Notes: generated by a model not told the origin, from the letters alone. Shown: positions 11,626 through 22,835, numbered from the stretch's first letter. The stretch: 64,000 nucleotides of DNA from Macrotis lagotis (GCF_037893015.1 NC_133658.1:882178893-882242892), one strand, 5' to 3'. Translations and numbers: made by a program.

Positions 11626-12311
11626 TCTGGTGGTAGTAATTTCTCCCATAGAAAGGACCTTTGGATGCATGCCCCCATGAAGCTATACTTAAACAGATTT
11701 ATGGATTTCCAAAGACAATGTATTTGGAAGCTTTCCAGTAAGAGAGGCGTTCTCCCCCTCTCTTGCAAGTCAATTACCTCGCTGAGATCTTTGCTGGTCT
11801 CTCCGAGCCCTGTGCCCCAAGAGATTTGGCATCAGGACAAAGTACAGCCTGTCCAAAGAGCATGGCAAGCCCACCCCCTGCCTAGAGAGGGCCAGCCTCC
11901 TAAAACGACTGTATTTATCTTGCCTTATTTCCCCTGAATTTCTCTCTCCTCATGAAATTAGCATTCCCTTTAAATATGTTCACACTTTCAAATCATTCTT
12001 TAAATGTGCTTATTAACTGGCAATCGGATTGGTTTTAGTTACTTCACCAAGTCTCATTAATCTCCACAGAACCTCATTACCTTAACTAAGCCATCTCCCC
12101 ATTCCTTAACCTCCAAACACCTAGGGCAAATGCACAGCACAAGCAAGGGTACCAGGATCTCTGCAGCTGGGGTGGGTAGGATGCCATACAGAGGCCAGGA
12201 CACACACACACAGGCAGAATTGGGGAGGGGGGAGAAAGACACCTACCCCAGATTGCCTCCTCTCTTGACTAGGATTTGGAGTCATAGAATCATAGATCTG
12301 GGCTTTTGAGA
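11626..12311. other. Non-coding stretch, no feature recognised
   Basis: Unique-looking sequence. The 90-residue open frame at 11665 has no recognisable domain. Confidence 0.4.
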
Positions 12312-12568
12312 GAACCTAAACCAGGGGTTCTTAACAGGGAGTCAATTCATGGGGTTCAAAGGTAGATTGGGGTGGGGAGATTGTGGAAACCGTCCATGAA
12401 CCTGAAGGAGGAATAGAAATACATCTTTATTTTCACTAACTCCTAACTGAAATTGAACATTTCCTTTAATTAGAAATTTTTAAAACATATTCTGAGAAGG
12501 GGTCTCTTGGCTCACCAGACTGCCAAAGGGGTCCACAACATAAACATGAAAAAGATTAAGAGCCTCTT
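12312..12568. mobile_element. Non-autonomous hAT-type DNA transposon copy
   Basis: The ends look like imperfect inverted repeats (aggggttcttaac at the left, ttaagagcctctt at the right). Internal words (tttattttcactaactccta, aactgaaattgaacatttcc, ggctcaccagactgccaaag) match a family I remember from many mammals. The exact subfamily was not determined. The same family recurs at 22138-22300 and 31355-31860. Confidence 0.65.
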
Positions 12569-12708
12569 CCATCCAGTCCAATCCTCTTATTTTATAGAAA
12601 AGAAAAATGAAGGGAGCTGTCCAAGGTCATCATAAAGTGGTAGAGCTGGGATTTGAAACCAGAGCCTCTGATTCCAAATCCATCACTCTTTCCACTACTC
12701 CACACTAG
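12569..12708 (+). repeat. MIR SINE fragment
   Basis: Shows gctgtccaaggtcatcataa, agctgggatttgaaacc and cctctgattccaaatccatc. Confidence 0.7.
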
Positions 12709-13304
12709 GGTTGGTGATGTAGCCTACTCCAGAGGCCCTGGGTTTGAATATTGGATGCAATGCTTACATCTGAGCCATCTCAGCCCAAGCTCTGAACCCC
12801 TCTAGGCCTGCTCCAGTTAAAGGCAGCCACTAAAATGGCCAAACAGGTCCCTGAAAGAGGAGATAATAGGATGAATATTCAGCTCATGTTTCTAGATAGC
12901 ATTTTACCTTACATGGAATGTGAGGCCTAATCTACCTCCAGAGAGAGAACTGATGAACTCTAAGAGCAAACCAAAGCATAATTTTTCACATTCTTTATTT
13001 CTCTTGCTTTCTCCCCCTGCCTTTTTTTTACAACATAGCTTATATAGAAATATGTTTTGCATGATTTTACAATGTATAATTGCTATCATATTGTTTTCTT
13101 TCTCAATGAGGAGAAGCTGCAGAAAAGGAGAGAATTTAAAACTAAAATTTTTAAATGAATGTTAATTATAAATAACAAAATTGTTTAAATAAAAGGAAAA
13201 GAAAATGATACCTAGAGAAATAAAATAACTTGCCAAAGCTTGCACAGAAATGAGGTACTGAATTAAAATTCTTCTAAATATAAAATAAGACAATTGAACT
13301 AGAT
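12709..13304. other. AT-rich intergenic stretch
   Basis: A weak SINE-like block lies near 12735-12830. The rest is AT-rich with no gene or clear family. Confidence 0.4.
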
Positions 13305-13349
13305 CAGCTGATCTCAAATTTTTGGTTTCAGGATCCTTTTATATTCTTT

Positions 13350-13530
13350 TAAAAAAAATTAAATTTTTTTTCCAAATGCATGTAAAATCATTAGTAATAT
13401 TCATTTTTTTAATTTGGAGTTCCAAATTCTCTCCCTACATCTTCCCCCTTCCCCCTCCCTGAATCAGCAAGCCAATTGATATAGATTATATATGTGCAAT
13501 CATGCAAACCATATTCCCATATTTCTTTAC
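13350..13530 (+). mobile_element. L1 3'-end fragment inside the hAT element
   Basis: Words such as tccaaatgcatgtaaaatca, tggagttccaaattctctcc and tatatgtgcaatcatgcaaa match text I remember from the 3' region of marsupial L1 elements. It breaks the host transposon between atattctt and ttaaaaatt. Confidence 0.55.
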
Positions 13531-13680
13531 CCTCTTAAAAATTATTAAGGATCTCTTCCCCCCACCTCCTCTAAAGAGCTTTTGTTTAGGTTGACTAGAT
13601 AGATCAATATTTACCATATTAGAAATTACAATTGTTTACTTTTCAAATATTTAGTTGTTCATTTTAAAATAATAATAATT

Positions 13681-13823
13681 GGGGTGGCTAGGTGGCACAG
13701 TGGATAAGAGCACCGGCCCTGGAGTCAGGACAACCTGAGTTCAAATCCAGCCTCAGACACTTAATAATTACCTAGCAAATCACCTAACCCCATTGCCTTG
13801 CAAAATAATAATAATAATAATAC
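13681..13823 (+). repeat. A-tailed CORE-SINE inside the hAT element
   Basis: Runs from ggggtggctaggtggcacag to cattgccttgcaaaataata, with a short internal loss in the core after cctagc. Its tail has become an (AAT)n repeat. Confidence 0.85.
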
Positions 13824-14021
13824 CATTACATCATATTTTGATGAAAAATAACTATTTTATAGAACAAAATAGCAAAAAATGATGTTTTATATGTTTTGCA
13901 AATCTCTTTAATATCTGGTTTCAGGGAAGACAGCTAGATTGGCATATCTGCTTCTTTTTTGAGTCTGTTGAGATTTTTTTTTTGATTGATGTCTATAAAA
14001 GAAAACTCAGTCCCACCCAGA

Positions 14022-14216
14022 TGTTGTTCAGTCATGTCTGATTGTGAACCATAGCATGCCAATACTAGCCATCTTTTCTTGGAAAAGATACTGAAGTGAT
14101 TTGCTACTTCCTTCTCCAGAAGCCCAGGATCATATTCCTGAAATCAGATTTGAACTATGGTCTTCCTGACTTCAGACCCAGTACCACTCACATCCGCTGA
14201 GCCACCTAGCTATCTC
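14022..14216 (-). repeat. SINE with RTE-like tail inside the hAT element
   Basis: Reversed order: tgttgttcagtcatgtctga at the tail, then ttgctacttccttctccaga, and the head at gagccacctagctatct. Confidence 0.8.
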
Positions 14217-14376
14217 ACATAGATTTGTAACTGGAAAGGGGAGGATATTTTTAATAAACAAATAAAATCTTAGTATTATTATTATAAAATTAATTTGAAC
14301 CTTGAGGACTATCTGAAAGTATCTCAGGGGTCTGTAAACCATAACTGGAGAACCACTGGGCTAGACAATATCTAAA

Positions 14377-14690
14377 GGTATCTAGATGGCACAGTGGGTA
14401 GAGTACTGGTCCTGGAGTCAGGAGGATCTAAGTTCAAATCTAACTTTAGACACTTCCTAGCTATGAGACCTTGGACAAGTCACTTAACCCTGATTGCTTC
14501 ACATCCAGGGCCATTTCCAGTCAGCCTGATTCATATCTGGCCACTGGACCCAGATGGTTCTGGAGGAGAAAGTGAGGCTCATGACTTAGCACAGCATCCC
14601 CCTCACTCACATCCAGTTCATGAGCTTGTCATGATCTGGTGTCATGATGTCTTGGTCTTCTTTGAGAACAAAGAACAAATATCATATCAC
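14377..14690 (+). repeat. Long CORE-SINE with extended tail
   Basis: The usual head (agatggcacagtgggtagag) and core are followed by an extended tail: ccagggccatttccagtcag, atctggccactggacccaga, tcatgatgtcttggtcttct. The same tail type occurs reversed at 41438 and 49427. Confidence 0.85.
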
Positions 14691-15439
14691 AAGGTCCCCT
14701 ATAGCTATCAATCCTGTGACACTCTTGTCTATATGACTATTAATGAGACCAGGGAGCAGAAGCTTACTTAGGAAGACCATCTGAGCCCCCATCTCAATCC
14801 CAGCTAATCCTACTTCCCACTCCTACGAGTAGGTTCAATTTCTTGTTCACCTGTTGGCACTTTTTCAATCTTAAAGTTCTCTTTTTATAAACAAGAGCTG
14901 AGTCTCCATTCTATCTTATCTCAAGAGTATGTTTGACTGTGTCAATGTCTGTCCCAGACCAGAGCCCCAGGAGAAGATGGACCATATCTATCTAACTCTG
15001 TAGCAAAGAGTTTTTTCATTAGGACCACCTGACAATAATGATAATATTTGGTGCCCTGTATTAGTTGCTAATTTTTTTCTTTTTATGATTTTCTTTGACT
15101 TTTCCTCAGTTGTCTTATCCTTTCTTTTGCTCATATTTGTAACTCAAACACTCAGCATGGTGCTTGAAATGTAATGAACACCTAATAAATGCTTGTCAGC
15201 TGACTATTTAACATTTAACAAGTTAAAATGTCTTCTCCAAAGCTAGGAAGGTCTGTAGAAGACCAGGTTGCTGGATCGCATTGTCATAAACCTCTTCCCC
15301 TGGTCTACATGGTCAGATCACTATCATAATCCCCGAGAACCATCCTTGCCCTCCCGACCATATGATGTGGGACAAGCAGGAGGTACCTAGGCTCATCAGG
15401 GATTAGCCAAGGGCAGGAAGCCCCTCAGGTAGGAAGAGG
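14691..15439. other. Intergenic stretch with an L2-like end
   Basis: An L2 3'-end word (gaacacctaataaatgcttg) occurs at about 15177-15196. Otherwise nothing is recognised. Confidence 0.4.
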
Positions 15440-15730
15440 TGTCCTCTATTCTGTCCTATGCTGTTCCATTCTTCTTTGCCCAAGCCAACTCTGCTCAGTC
15501 CAATTCAGTAGAACCCAGTCATGTCTTTTTTTGCTCATCCCAGACCAGCCTAACAGTCCAATTCAGCACTGCCCAGCCTGGCTCAATCAAATCTAAGCCA
15601 GAGCAGTTCAGATGGAATCAGACCAGACCAGATCAGAACAGACTGAATGGGACCATTAAGACCAGATCAGACCAGATCAATTTAGACCAGATCAGATCAG
15701 ATTAGACCAAATCAGATCAGCCCAGCCCGG
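15440..15730. repeat. Degenerate minisatellite with a core of about 10 bp
   Basis: From about 15590 to 15720 the sequence is built from variants of AGACCAGATC, with AGATCAGATT and AGATCAGCCC at the edge. A looser CCAATTCAG/GCCCAG pattern extends to the left. The open frame on the plus strand is repeat-driven. Confidence 0.75.
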
Positions 15731-16391
15731 ACCACCCCTCCCAACTGCTGGCAGGGTAGAAATCCGGGTCAGGAGCAGAGTACTCCTTCCCTGGCTGTGA
15801 AATCTGCGATTTGGTGACTTCCTGATGGGATTCACCAGACAATGACAACCTTTAATGTCCGCTGTGTTATAATCTACTTTATCTTAATACAATCTTTTCC
15901 TGCTCAACTCCCCAGAGCTGCAATGCTATTTTCAATGGAAGTTTTTTTTTCATGACTTGATACTGTGATTACTGTCGTACTCTTAGTCTTTGTAGAAAGG
16001 AAATTAATAAGTTTTTCTTAAGCACTTTGACTGGGCCTGCATACCAATCAAGCTAGGAGCAAGCCCCGCCCCCCCCAAACCAGATTCAATTATCAGCCTA
16101 GTCCCTGGCTCTCCAAGATGCTGTGGTTTTTGTATCTGTGTTGTGTGTGGGGATGACTGAAGGCCAAAAGCTGCAGAAAGCCCGGGAGGGGATGATGTGT
16201 CCTCTCTGCCCTAGCCCTGACTGTTGTCTGGGCAATGTTGGGGATTGACTCCCGGGCCTGGACCTTGGAGATGGAGATTACTTACTAGTGAGAACCCAAG
16301 AGAGGAAGGGGCCTGTCTATCTATACTAATGGTCAGTGAATGAATAGCAAAATCAGGACAAGGACCTCAGTGGTGCTTCTTGTGGTACATT
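15731..16391. other. Non-coding stretch, no feature recognised
   Basis: Mostly unique sequence. A short poly-C (ccccgcccccccc) lies near 16065. Confidence 0.4.
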
Positions 16392-16650
16392 AAACTGGTG
16401 ACCCAGAGTCCTGAAGCTGGAATTAGGAAGACCTGAGTTAAAATCTGGCCTCAGATACTTACTATGTGACCCTGGGCAAGTCACTTAGTCCTGTTTGCCT
16501 CAATTTTCTCACATAAAATGAGCTGGAGAAGAAAATGGCAAATCACTCCAATATTTCTGCCAAGAAAACCATCAGATAAACTCACAAAGAGTCACAAAGG
16601 ACCCTAGACAGCAGTCGGTTATGTATGTCTGAAAAACAACTGAACAACAA
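16392..16650 (+). repeat. SINE with RTE-like tail
   Basis: Shows aggaagacctgagttaaaat, ctgggcaagtcacttagtcc, gagctggagaagaaaatggc, and a tail ending caactgaacaacaaac. Confidence 0.85.
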
Positions 16651-16769
16651 ACTCAGGGCTGTTCTGAGGCTCAAACGAGATATTTTAAAAGCACACCGTG
16701 CCTATTCTAAGTCTCTTGGCTGTTTTATCCTCTGAAAATAGATTTGCAACTGTTCTGTCCATGTGAGGG

Positions 16770-16905
16770 CCAACAGTCCATTTCCTCTACTTTTGGAGTC
16801 AAATGAGATGGGCTCTACCTCCCATTGGCCAAATGACTTTATACAAGTCACTTCATTTCTTCATCAGTAAAATGGGAATAATCATACCTACCCTTTCTAC
16901 CAACT
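16770..16905 (+). repeat. Old tRNA-derived SINE
   Basis: Shows acaagtcacttcatttcttc and atcagtaaaatgggaataat. Confidence 0.6.
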
Positions 16906-16911
16906 TCTAAG

Positions 16912-17065
16912 ATCATAGAATCTTAGGTTGAAAGGCTGGAAGGGAAGCTTACAAGTCATTGAGTTCAAGCCTTTCATTTTACATTCATTTTACATTTCAT
17001 TTTACAGATGTAGGAACTGAGGCCCAGAGAAGGGGAAGTAACTTGCTCAGGGCTATAAGAAAAGT
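16912..17065 (+). repeat. MIR SINE with a short internal repeat
   Basis: Shows tttacagatgtaggaactga and gaagtaacttgctcagggct. The word cattttacattcattttaca is partly repeated just before it. Confidence 0.75.
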
Positions 17066-17710
17066 ACTTTTGTGAGTAGGTAGAAGTGATTGTGGTGTAT
17101 GTGGTAGGTGTTGGCAAGGTTGCTGGACTCAGCTCAGAGCTCATCTATGTGTTGGCCATGGAAAGAGTTTGTTGGGGGTATTGGGTAGAGAAGGGGAGGG
17201 TATCCTGGGTCTGATGTCTACTTGGGTCTACCCCAATAGAACGTAAGTCAGTCAGTGAGTATTATTAAACATTTACCATGTTCTGGGGTGAAACCATTAA
17301 AAGCAAACCCAAGGCATTGCCTCCTGAATACCCACAGGAAAGTAATTAGGAGAGGAAGTAGAGACTGCATCCATCCCCTGTTAATAAGAAGTGTGGGTGG
17401 GCTGGGAGGGGGGGTGAAGGTAGCAGAGGGGAGGACACAGGGGGGAAAAAAGCAGACAACACTGGGTTTAAGCTTGGACAAAGCACTGATTGACCATTAT
17501 TCTTCCTAAGTAAATTAAACTCATTAATCATTGTAATTAGCAGTGCTTTGTGTCAGGGATATGCTAATCATTAGATTAGGCTGTTAAGCAAAGTATATTC
17601 TTCTCCTTGAGCCGGGCAACCTCTCCAAGCTGACCCTGTCCAGGGAGGCCTGAAGAAAAGTTCCTCTCTATTCCCCTAGTAGGCTCTAGTGAGGAAAAGC
17701 TCACTGTATC
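17066..17710. other. Non-coding stretch, no feature recognised
   Basis: Unique-looking sequence with G-rich patches near 17400-17450. The open frames on the two strands mirror each other. Confidence 0.4.
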
Positions 17711-17838
17711 TTTTTTTTTTTAGCAAGGCAATAGGGTTAAGTGACTTGCCCAATGTCACACAAATAACTGAAACTGGATTTGAATTCAGAATCCTCCTGA
17801 CTCCAGGGCTCTATCCACTGTGCCACCTAGCTGCCCCC
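17711..17838 (-). repeat. A-tailed CORE-SINE
   Basis: Reversed: a T10 run, agcaaggcaatagggttaag, then the head at gccacctagctgccccc. Confidence 0.88.
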
Positions 17839-18114
17839 AAGTTTATTGTATGTTAAGCCAGAAGACAAGGATTCAAAACTGGATTTTGCTTTTTGCTACC
17901 TTATGGCCTTGACTGGGTCACCTTGAGAGCTGACATTAATGACCCTCCAGAACAAACAATGGAATATGTTCCTGCAGAGAGAGTCATTGGACAACTAGGA
18001 ATAATGTAGTATACATTTTCACCTTGAAATACTATGATGAGTATTTTAGCATAAATTTTATTAGTAATATTTTATTTTGTAATTAATAATTTTATATTGA
18101 TTTATTGTTTTTTA

Positions 18115-18390
18115 TCATAAGGAAGGAAAATATACATTTACTATACACCAACTATATACTGGACACTGTGCCAGGTACTTTATAAATATCTCATTTGAGC
18201 ATCACAACAACTCCGGAAGGGAGGTGCTGTTATCATTCCCATTTTACAGATGCCAAATCTGAGGTAGCAGAGGTGAAGGGAGTTGCACAGAGTCACATGG
18301 CAGATAAGTGTATAAGGCTGGATTTGCTCTCAGATCTTCCTAACTCCAGGTTCAGTGCTCAGCTACCTCTTGGAGCCGCCTCTCCAAGGA
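18115..18390 (+). repeat. Near-full-length MIR SINE
   Basis: Continuous MIR order: actggacactgtgccaggta, catcacaacaactccggaag, cattcccattttacagatgc, ggagttgcacagagtcacat, ctaactccaggttcagtgct. Confidence 0.85.
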
Positions 18391-18451
18391 AAATTGACAT
18401 CTTTGCCCAAATTAGATTTCTAGAAATCAAAGGGTATTCGTAAAGCACTTT

Positions 18452-18631
18452 TTTTTTTAGGTTTTTGCAAGGCAAACGGGGTTAAGTGGCTTGCCCAAGG
18501 CCATACAGCTAGGTAATTTGTAAGTGTCTGAGATCGGATTTGAACCCAGGTACTCCTGACTCCAGGGTTGAACCCAGGTACTCCTGACTCCAGGGCTGGT
18601 GCTTTATCCACTACACCACCTAGCCGCCCCT
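18452..18631 (-). repeat. A-tailed CORE-SINE with a 28-bp internal duplication
   Basis: A full element flanked by the target-site copy GTAAAGCACTTTT on both sides. The 28 bases at 18541-18568 are repeated exactly at 18569-18596 except at the last position, doubling the CCTGGAGTCAGGAG...GTTCAA block that holds the B-box-like word. The same duplication with the same breakpoints is in the SINE at 22383-22562. Confidence 0.93.
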
Positions 18632-18715
18632 GTAAAGCACTTTTTAAAGAAGTAAAAATAAACAAAATGAGAGTATTGAAGTAGATCATCATTAAAGTTC
18701 CTTCCAGTACCAGAC

Positions 18716-18716
<1 letters not shown>

Positions 18717-18766
<50 letters not shown>
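18717..18766. repeat. (AAT)n microsatellite
   Basis: About 16 near-perfect AAT units. Confidence 0.95.
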
Positions 18767-18770
<4 letters not shown>

Positions 18771-18784
18771 CAATAAATACCTAC

Positions 18785-18975
18785 ATAATGTTTTTCAGTT
18801 TGCCAGGTCCTTTATGTAGATGATTTTATTCATGTGGAGTCTTCCAAGAGCCTATGAGATATTTCAAGTATTATTAGCCCCATTGTATAGAAGAAAAAAC
18901 TGAGGTCAGGGAGGCCAGATGACTTGTTCACAGTCACAATACCAGCAAAACTTCTAATAACTAGAGCCAGCCAAG
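18785..18975 (+). repeat. MIR SINE
   Basis: Shows ttgccaggtcctttatgtag, agccccattgtatagaagaa and gatgacttgttcacagtcac. Confidence 0.7.
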
Positions 18976-19047
18976 AGCAGAATGGAATGCCTTGAGAGAT
19001 GGTGCCCAACCCCACCCTCCAAGCCATTAAGAAGAGATTTGCCAGGC

Positions 19048-19160
19048 GCAATTGGGTGGCACAATCAGAAGGACCTGAGTTCAAATGGGAGCTCAGACAC
19101 TAAATTAGATCCTGGGCAAGTCATTTAACCCCAATCGCCTACCAAAAAAAAAAAAAAAAG
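19048..19160 (+). repeat. Short A-tailed CORE-SINE
   Basis: Head and core are both shortened: caattgggtggcacaatcag, aggacctgagttcaaatggg, gcaagtcatttaaccccaat, then an A17 tail. Confidence 0.8.
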
Positions 19161-20431
19161 ACTAGACAGACTAAGTAGATAGACTAAATCCGGAAATTTT
19201 AACACCTTTCTGGTGAGGGCTGGACCTGATAGTCCACTCCAACTCTCAGATTTTGCGATTCTATAATTCAACATAGTTAACATGTCCCTTTTCTCCTCTA
19301 CTCTGAATTGCCTATGGTGTTGAGTGACCCTGCTGGTCAGAAGTAATAAGTTTTAGGTGCTAGCAAGAGGAGTGGGGTCTGTGACTTCTGCATTCCAACC
19401 CCCAAAGTTGTAAGAGCTTCCCAAACACACAATAACTTTGTATTTTTTCTTATATATATATTTTTAACTTGTATTTATCAAGTACAAGTTGTTTCCCTCC
19501 ACCCACTCCTTGAAGCAAGTCCTGATTTTGTTTTTTGCCTTTGCGTCACTAGCAACTAACACATTGGTTAGTATATATAGTAGGTGTTTAATAAATGCTT
19601 GTTGCATGAAACTGAATTGGGTTATTTTGAATGCATTCATTCCTCCCTGACCCTTGCCCCTTCTGACTTCCTAGCTTCAAAACCATAGGAGCCTATAAAT
19701 TTAATTAAATTTCTTGACCTTATATAGCATTCTCCAGATTCCAGGTTTCCTTGGGAATGGTGCCTCCAGAGATGGGGACCCTTCCCTTGGCTGGGAGGCC
19801 AGCCTTAGCTCTTAGCTCCATGGCCCAGTGGAAAGGGCTATTCTTACGTTGGGTGCTCCCTCTAGTGGACAAACACCAACCCAGCATTAGGAATAGAAAA
19901 CTTTTTGGTTCTTTTTTCTGTTCAGCAGAACTTAAGAGACTGGCTCCTGAAGCACCTTCAAAAGATAAAGACAGATGTCACCTAGGAGTATGAGATGAGG
20001 GAAAGGGTAGCATTCCAGAGAAAGAACATGCCACAAGCCTCTCCACATGCTAACCCTGTCTAGGAGGGTCTACGATTTGATATCCAGGAGCCTCATTGAA
20101 GATGCCCCCAGCTATGAGAGTCTTATTCCCCAAATCTCTTTGTATCTACTGTGCACATATGGATATAAGTATACATTGACATTCCTGGCTAGACTGTAAA
20201 TTTTTTGAGGGCAGAGAAGTTCTGACATGTGGTAGGTGCTTAATATATGTTCTTTGATAGACTAGAAAGAGAACTAGTATTGGAGAGGAGAGAGGCCTAT
20301 TTTTAAATCCCACCTCTGATCAAGGTTAAGTCTTCTCTGAGCCTCTTTTGACATATCTGTAAAATATGTCATATCATATGTTATACCATATGTCAAATAT
20401 GTCATGATATCTATGGGACCCTCCTCAGATT
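19161..20431. other. Intergenic stretch with two L2-like ends
   Basis: L2 3'-end words lie at about 19575-19605 (gtaggtgtttaataaatgct) and 20185-20262 (ttgagggcagagaagttctg, ggtaggtgcttaatatatg). The rest is unique; the open frame at 19751-19993 has no known domain. Confidence 0.45.
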
Positions 20432-20625
20432 TTGTTATTGCTCAGTCATGTATCCCAATTTGGGGTTTTCTTGGCAAAGATACCAGAGTGATCTTCCATT
20501 TCCTTCTCCAGATGAGGAAACTGAGTCAAACAGGGTTAAATGGCCCAGGCTCACACAGCTAGTCTGAGGTCAAATTTGAACTCAGGTCTTCTGACTCCAG
20601 GGCTGACATTCACTTGGCTACCTTC
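20432..20625 (-). repeat. SINE with RTE-like tail
   Basis: Reversed: attgctcagtcatgtatccc, ttggggttttcttggcaaag, catttccttctccagatgag, then aactcaggtcttctgactcc. Confidence 0.82.
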
Positions 20626-20832
20626 CTGGAAGATAGGCAATAATTCAGGAGGTCTTAGCCAATTCATTCTCAACCAAAGATATGAAGATGCCCTTACTCA
20701 TCCCCAAGAATCAAGTAAGATTATGTATATAAAAGTTTTGTGAACTAAACCTATATAAATGCCAGCTACTATTAATCTAAAATTTGTCTCTATATAGTTG
20801 CTACATAATAAAATTTTGATAGGATAGGAGAA

Positions 20833-20997
20833 GGGACAGCTAGGTGGTGTGGTCCTGGAAAAGTCCTTTAGCCTTCTTTGCCTCAGTTTCCCTATCTACA
20901 AAATGAGCTGAAGAAGGAAACTGCAAATCACTCCAGTGTCTCTGCTAGGAACGTGGCAAATCTGACGTGACCAAAACGACTGAACAACAGTAACAGG
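20833..20997 (+). repeat. Internally deleted SINE with RTE-like tail
   Basis: The head gggacagctaggtggtgtgg joins directly to tcctggaaaagtcctttagc, so the B-box region is missing. The tail shows agctgaagaaggaaactgca and aaaacgactgaacaacag. Confidence 0.82.
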
Positions 20998-21883
20998 AGC
21001 ACAGGGGTCTACCTGCCTCTTGCTTTCTTGAACCAGTGGTAAGACTGAAGCAAGGGAGTGTCCTCAGGAGACATCAAGGAAAGGTAGCTCAGGAGCCAAG
21101 AGGACAGGACTGCCAGTCTTACTTCCTTCAGGTTAGGGCAGTAATGGGGTCTACCTTGTATTCTTTATGAAAATTAAGGGCGAATAGAATTTTCCTCCTT
21201 CACTGAACCTGAATAGGCCTGGCCTCCCCCTCTGGCCAACAAATCCTCCCACAAACCACTGGATGATAAAAGTCCTCTTGGGATTGCCGTCTTGTATGGT
21301 ATCCTGTCCCCCTCCACACCACCACCACCACCCCCAGGCCCAGCAGATAGAAATATTTCATTCTGGCTCCTGCAACCTCCTTGGGCAAAGGCAGAGTAGA
21401 AAGAAGGAAATTGGAAAACTCTTTACGTTGGTCTGGAAGGCTACCACTACTAGATTGAAATCACAGCTACTGGGGTCCCAGCCTATCAGCTCACCAGTCA
21501 CCGATGTCTCCTAATACATTCTAGTAATGTACGTTTGAGATGGAGGCCTTCAGGGTTCCTGGACAAAGTGGGAAAGATAAAAGGGGATGGGGAAGAGAGT
21601 GAGGAAACATTATTTGCCACTCCTCTTCTGCCTGGGAGAAGTCAAGGTGGAAGGAGGGAATAATAGATGTCTGAGTTCTTTCTGAATTCTTCCCAGTGAC
21701 CTGGCTGCCCTAGACATGCCTAGTGGGATTAGAGGTAGGCATCTTCTCACCTGGTTATGTTGAGGCTCCTTAGAAAAAGCTCTAAACCAAGAGTCAGAGG
21801 CATGGACCTGCCTCTTGACCTTGGGCATCAGTTTGCCCATATTAAAAAAAAAATGTAGAGATTGACTTAGGATAGCGGAAAGA
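20998..21883. other. Non-coding stretch, no feature recognised
   Basis: Unique sequence. A short CAC-rich patch lies near 21310-21340. No gene is seen. Confidence 0.4.
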
Positions 21884-22124
21884 AGCAACTAGATGGTGCA
21901 GTGGATAGAGCTCTGGTCCTGGAATCAGAAAGACCTGGGTTCAGATATAACCTCAGACATCTAGATGCTGAGTGAGCCTGGGCAAGTTATTTCACACTGT
22001 CTGCCTCAGTTTCTTTATGTGTAAAATGATCTGGAGGAGGAAATGGCAAACCACTCTAATATCTCTGCCAAGAAAACCCCAAATGGGATAACAAAGGATC
22101 AGACACAACTGAACAACTGAAGAC
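21884..22124 (+). repeat. Full SINE with RTE-like tail
   Basis: Shows aactagatggtgcagtggat, agacctgggttcagatataa, gaggaggaaatggcaaacca, and the tail cagacacaactgaacaactg. Confidence 0.88.
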
Positions 22125-22137
22125 CTTAATCTGGGGT

Positions 22138-22300
22138 CCTTTCAAGAGATACATTCATTTGAATGAAAAAATAAATAATCTTTAATTTCACTAACCTCTA
22201 ACTAAAGTTCCTTCAGTTATGAATAAAGGAAGGAAGCAGAATTCTAAGAGGTATCCCTCAGCTTCATGAAATGCAATGCACAAAAAAAGGGTAAGGACTC
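22138..22300. mobile_element. hAT-type DNA transposon fragment
   Basis: Same family as 12312-12568: tctttaatttcactaacctc, taactaaagttccttcagtt, and a right end cacaaaaaaagggtaaggac. Confidence 0.6.
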
Positions 22301-22382
22301 CTGGCTTGGGATTGCATCTAGACCTCTGGGGATGTGTGTGAGTCCATCTTCAGCATAATCTTCTCAGTTAAGACTAGCAGAG

Positions 22383-22562
22383 GGGTGGCTAGGTGGCACA
22401 GTGGATAGAGCACAGGCCCTGGAGTCAGGAGGACCTAAGTTCAACCCTGGAGTCAGGAGCACCTGAGTTCAGATCTGGTCTCAGACATTTAATAATTACC
22501 TAGCTGTGTGGCCTTGGGCAAGCCACTTAACCCCATTGCCTTGCAAAAACCTAAAAAAAAGA
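22383..22562 (+). repeat. A-tailed CORE-SINE with a 28-bp internal duplication
   Basis: Flanked by a perfect 13-bp target-site duplication AAGACTAGCAGAG (22370-22382 and 22563-22575). The block CCCTGGAGTCAGGAG...GTTCAA occurs twice head to tail at 22417-22444 and 22445-22472. The junction GTTCAACCCTGGAGTCAGG is the same as in the element at 18452-18631. Confidence 0.93.
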
Positions 22563-22680
22563 AAGACTAGCAGAGAGCCTATCATTTTTCCTCTGTACTT
22601 CTAAATGAACTCATAATCATAGCTGATATGTATTTAGCATTTCAGGGCTTACAAAGTATTTTTCAAAGATGCTTACAGTG

Positions 22681-22815
22681 GGGCAGCTAGGTAGTGCAGT
22701 GGATAAAGCACCAACCCCAGAGTCAGGAGGCCCTGAGTTCAAATTCAGTCACACTTAATAATTGCCTAGGTGTATGACCTTTGGCAAGTTACTTAGCCCC
22801 ATTGCCTTAAATAAA
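22681..22815 (+). repeat. A-tailed CORE-SINE
   Basis: Shows gggcagctaggtagtgcagt, ggccctgagttcaaattcag and ggcaagttacttagccccat. It forms an inverted pair with the next element. Confidence 0.88.
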
Positions 22816-22835
22816 AAATGAAAATATGGTTATGC

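Larger units (their letters stand above)
13305..14362. mobile_element. hAT-type DNA transposon split by three younger insertions
   Basis: The left end (gctgatctcaaatttttgg, caggatccttttatattc) and right end (ggggtctgtaaaccataact, ggagaaccactggg) bound a body that resumes after each interruption: ttaaaaattattaaggatct, agagcttttgtttaggttga, gatgaaaaataactatttta, tttgcaaatctctttaatat, tggcatatctgcttc. I recall this as an old mammal-wide hAT-like repeat. Insertions at 13350-13530, 13681-13823 and 14022-14216 must postdate it. Confidence 0.68.
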
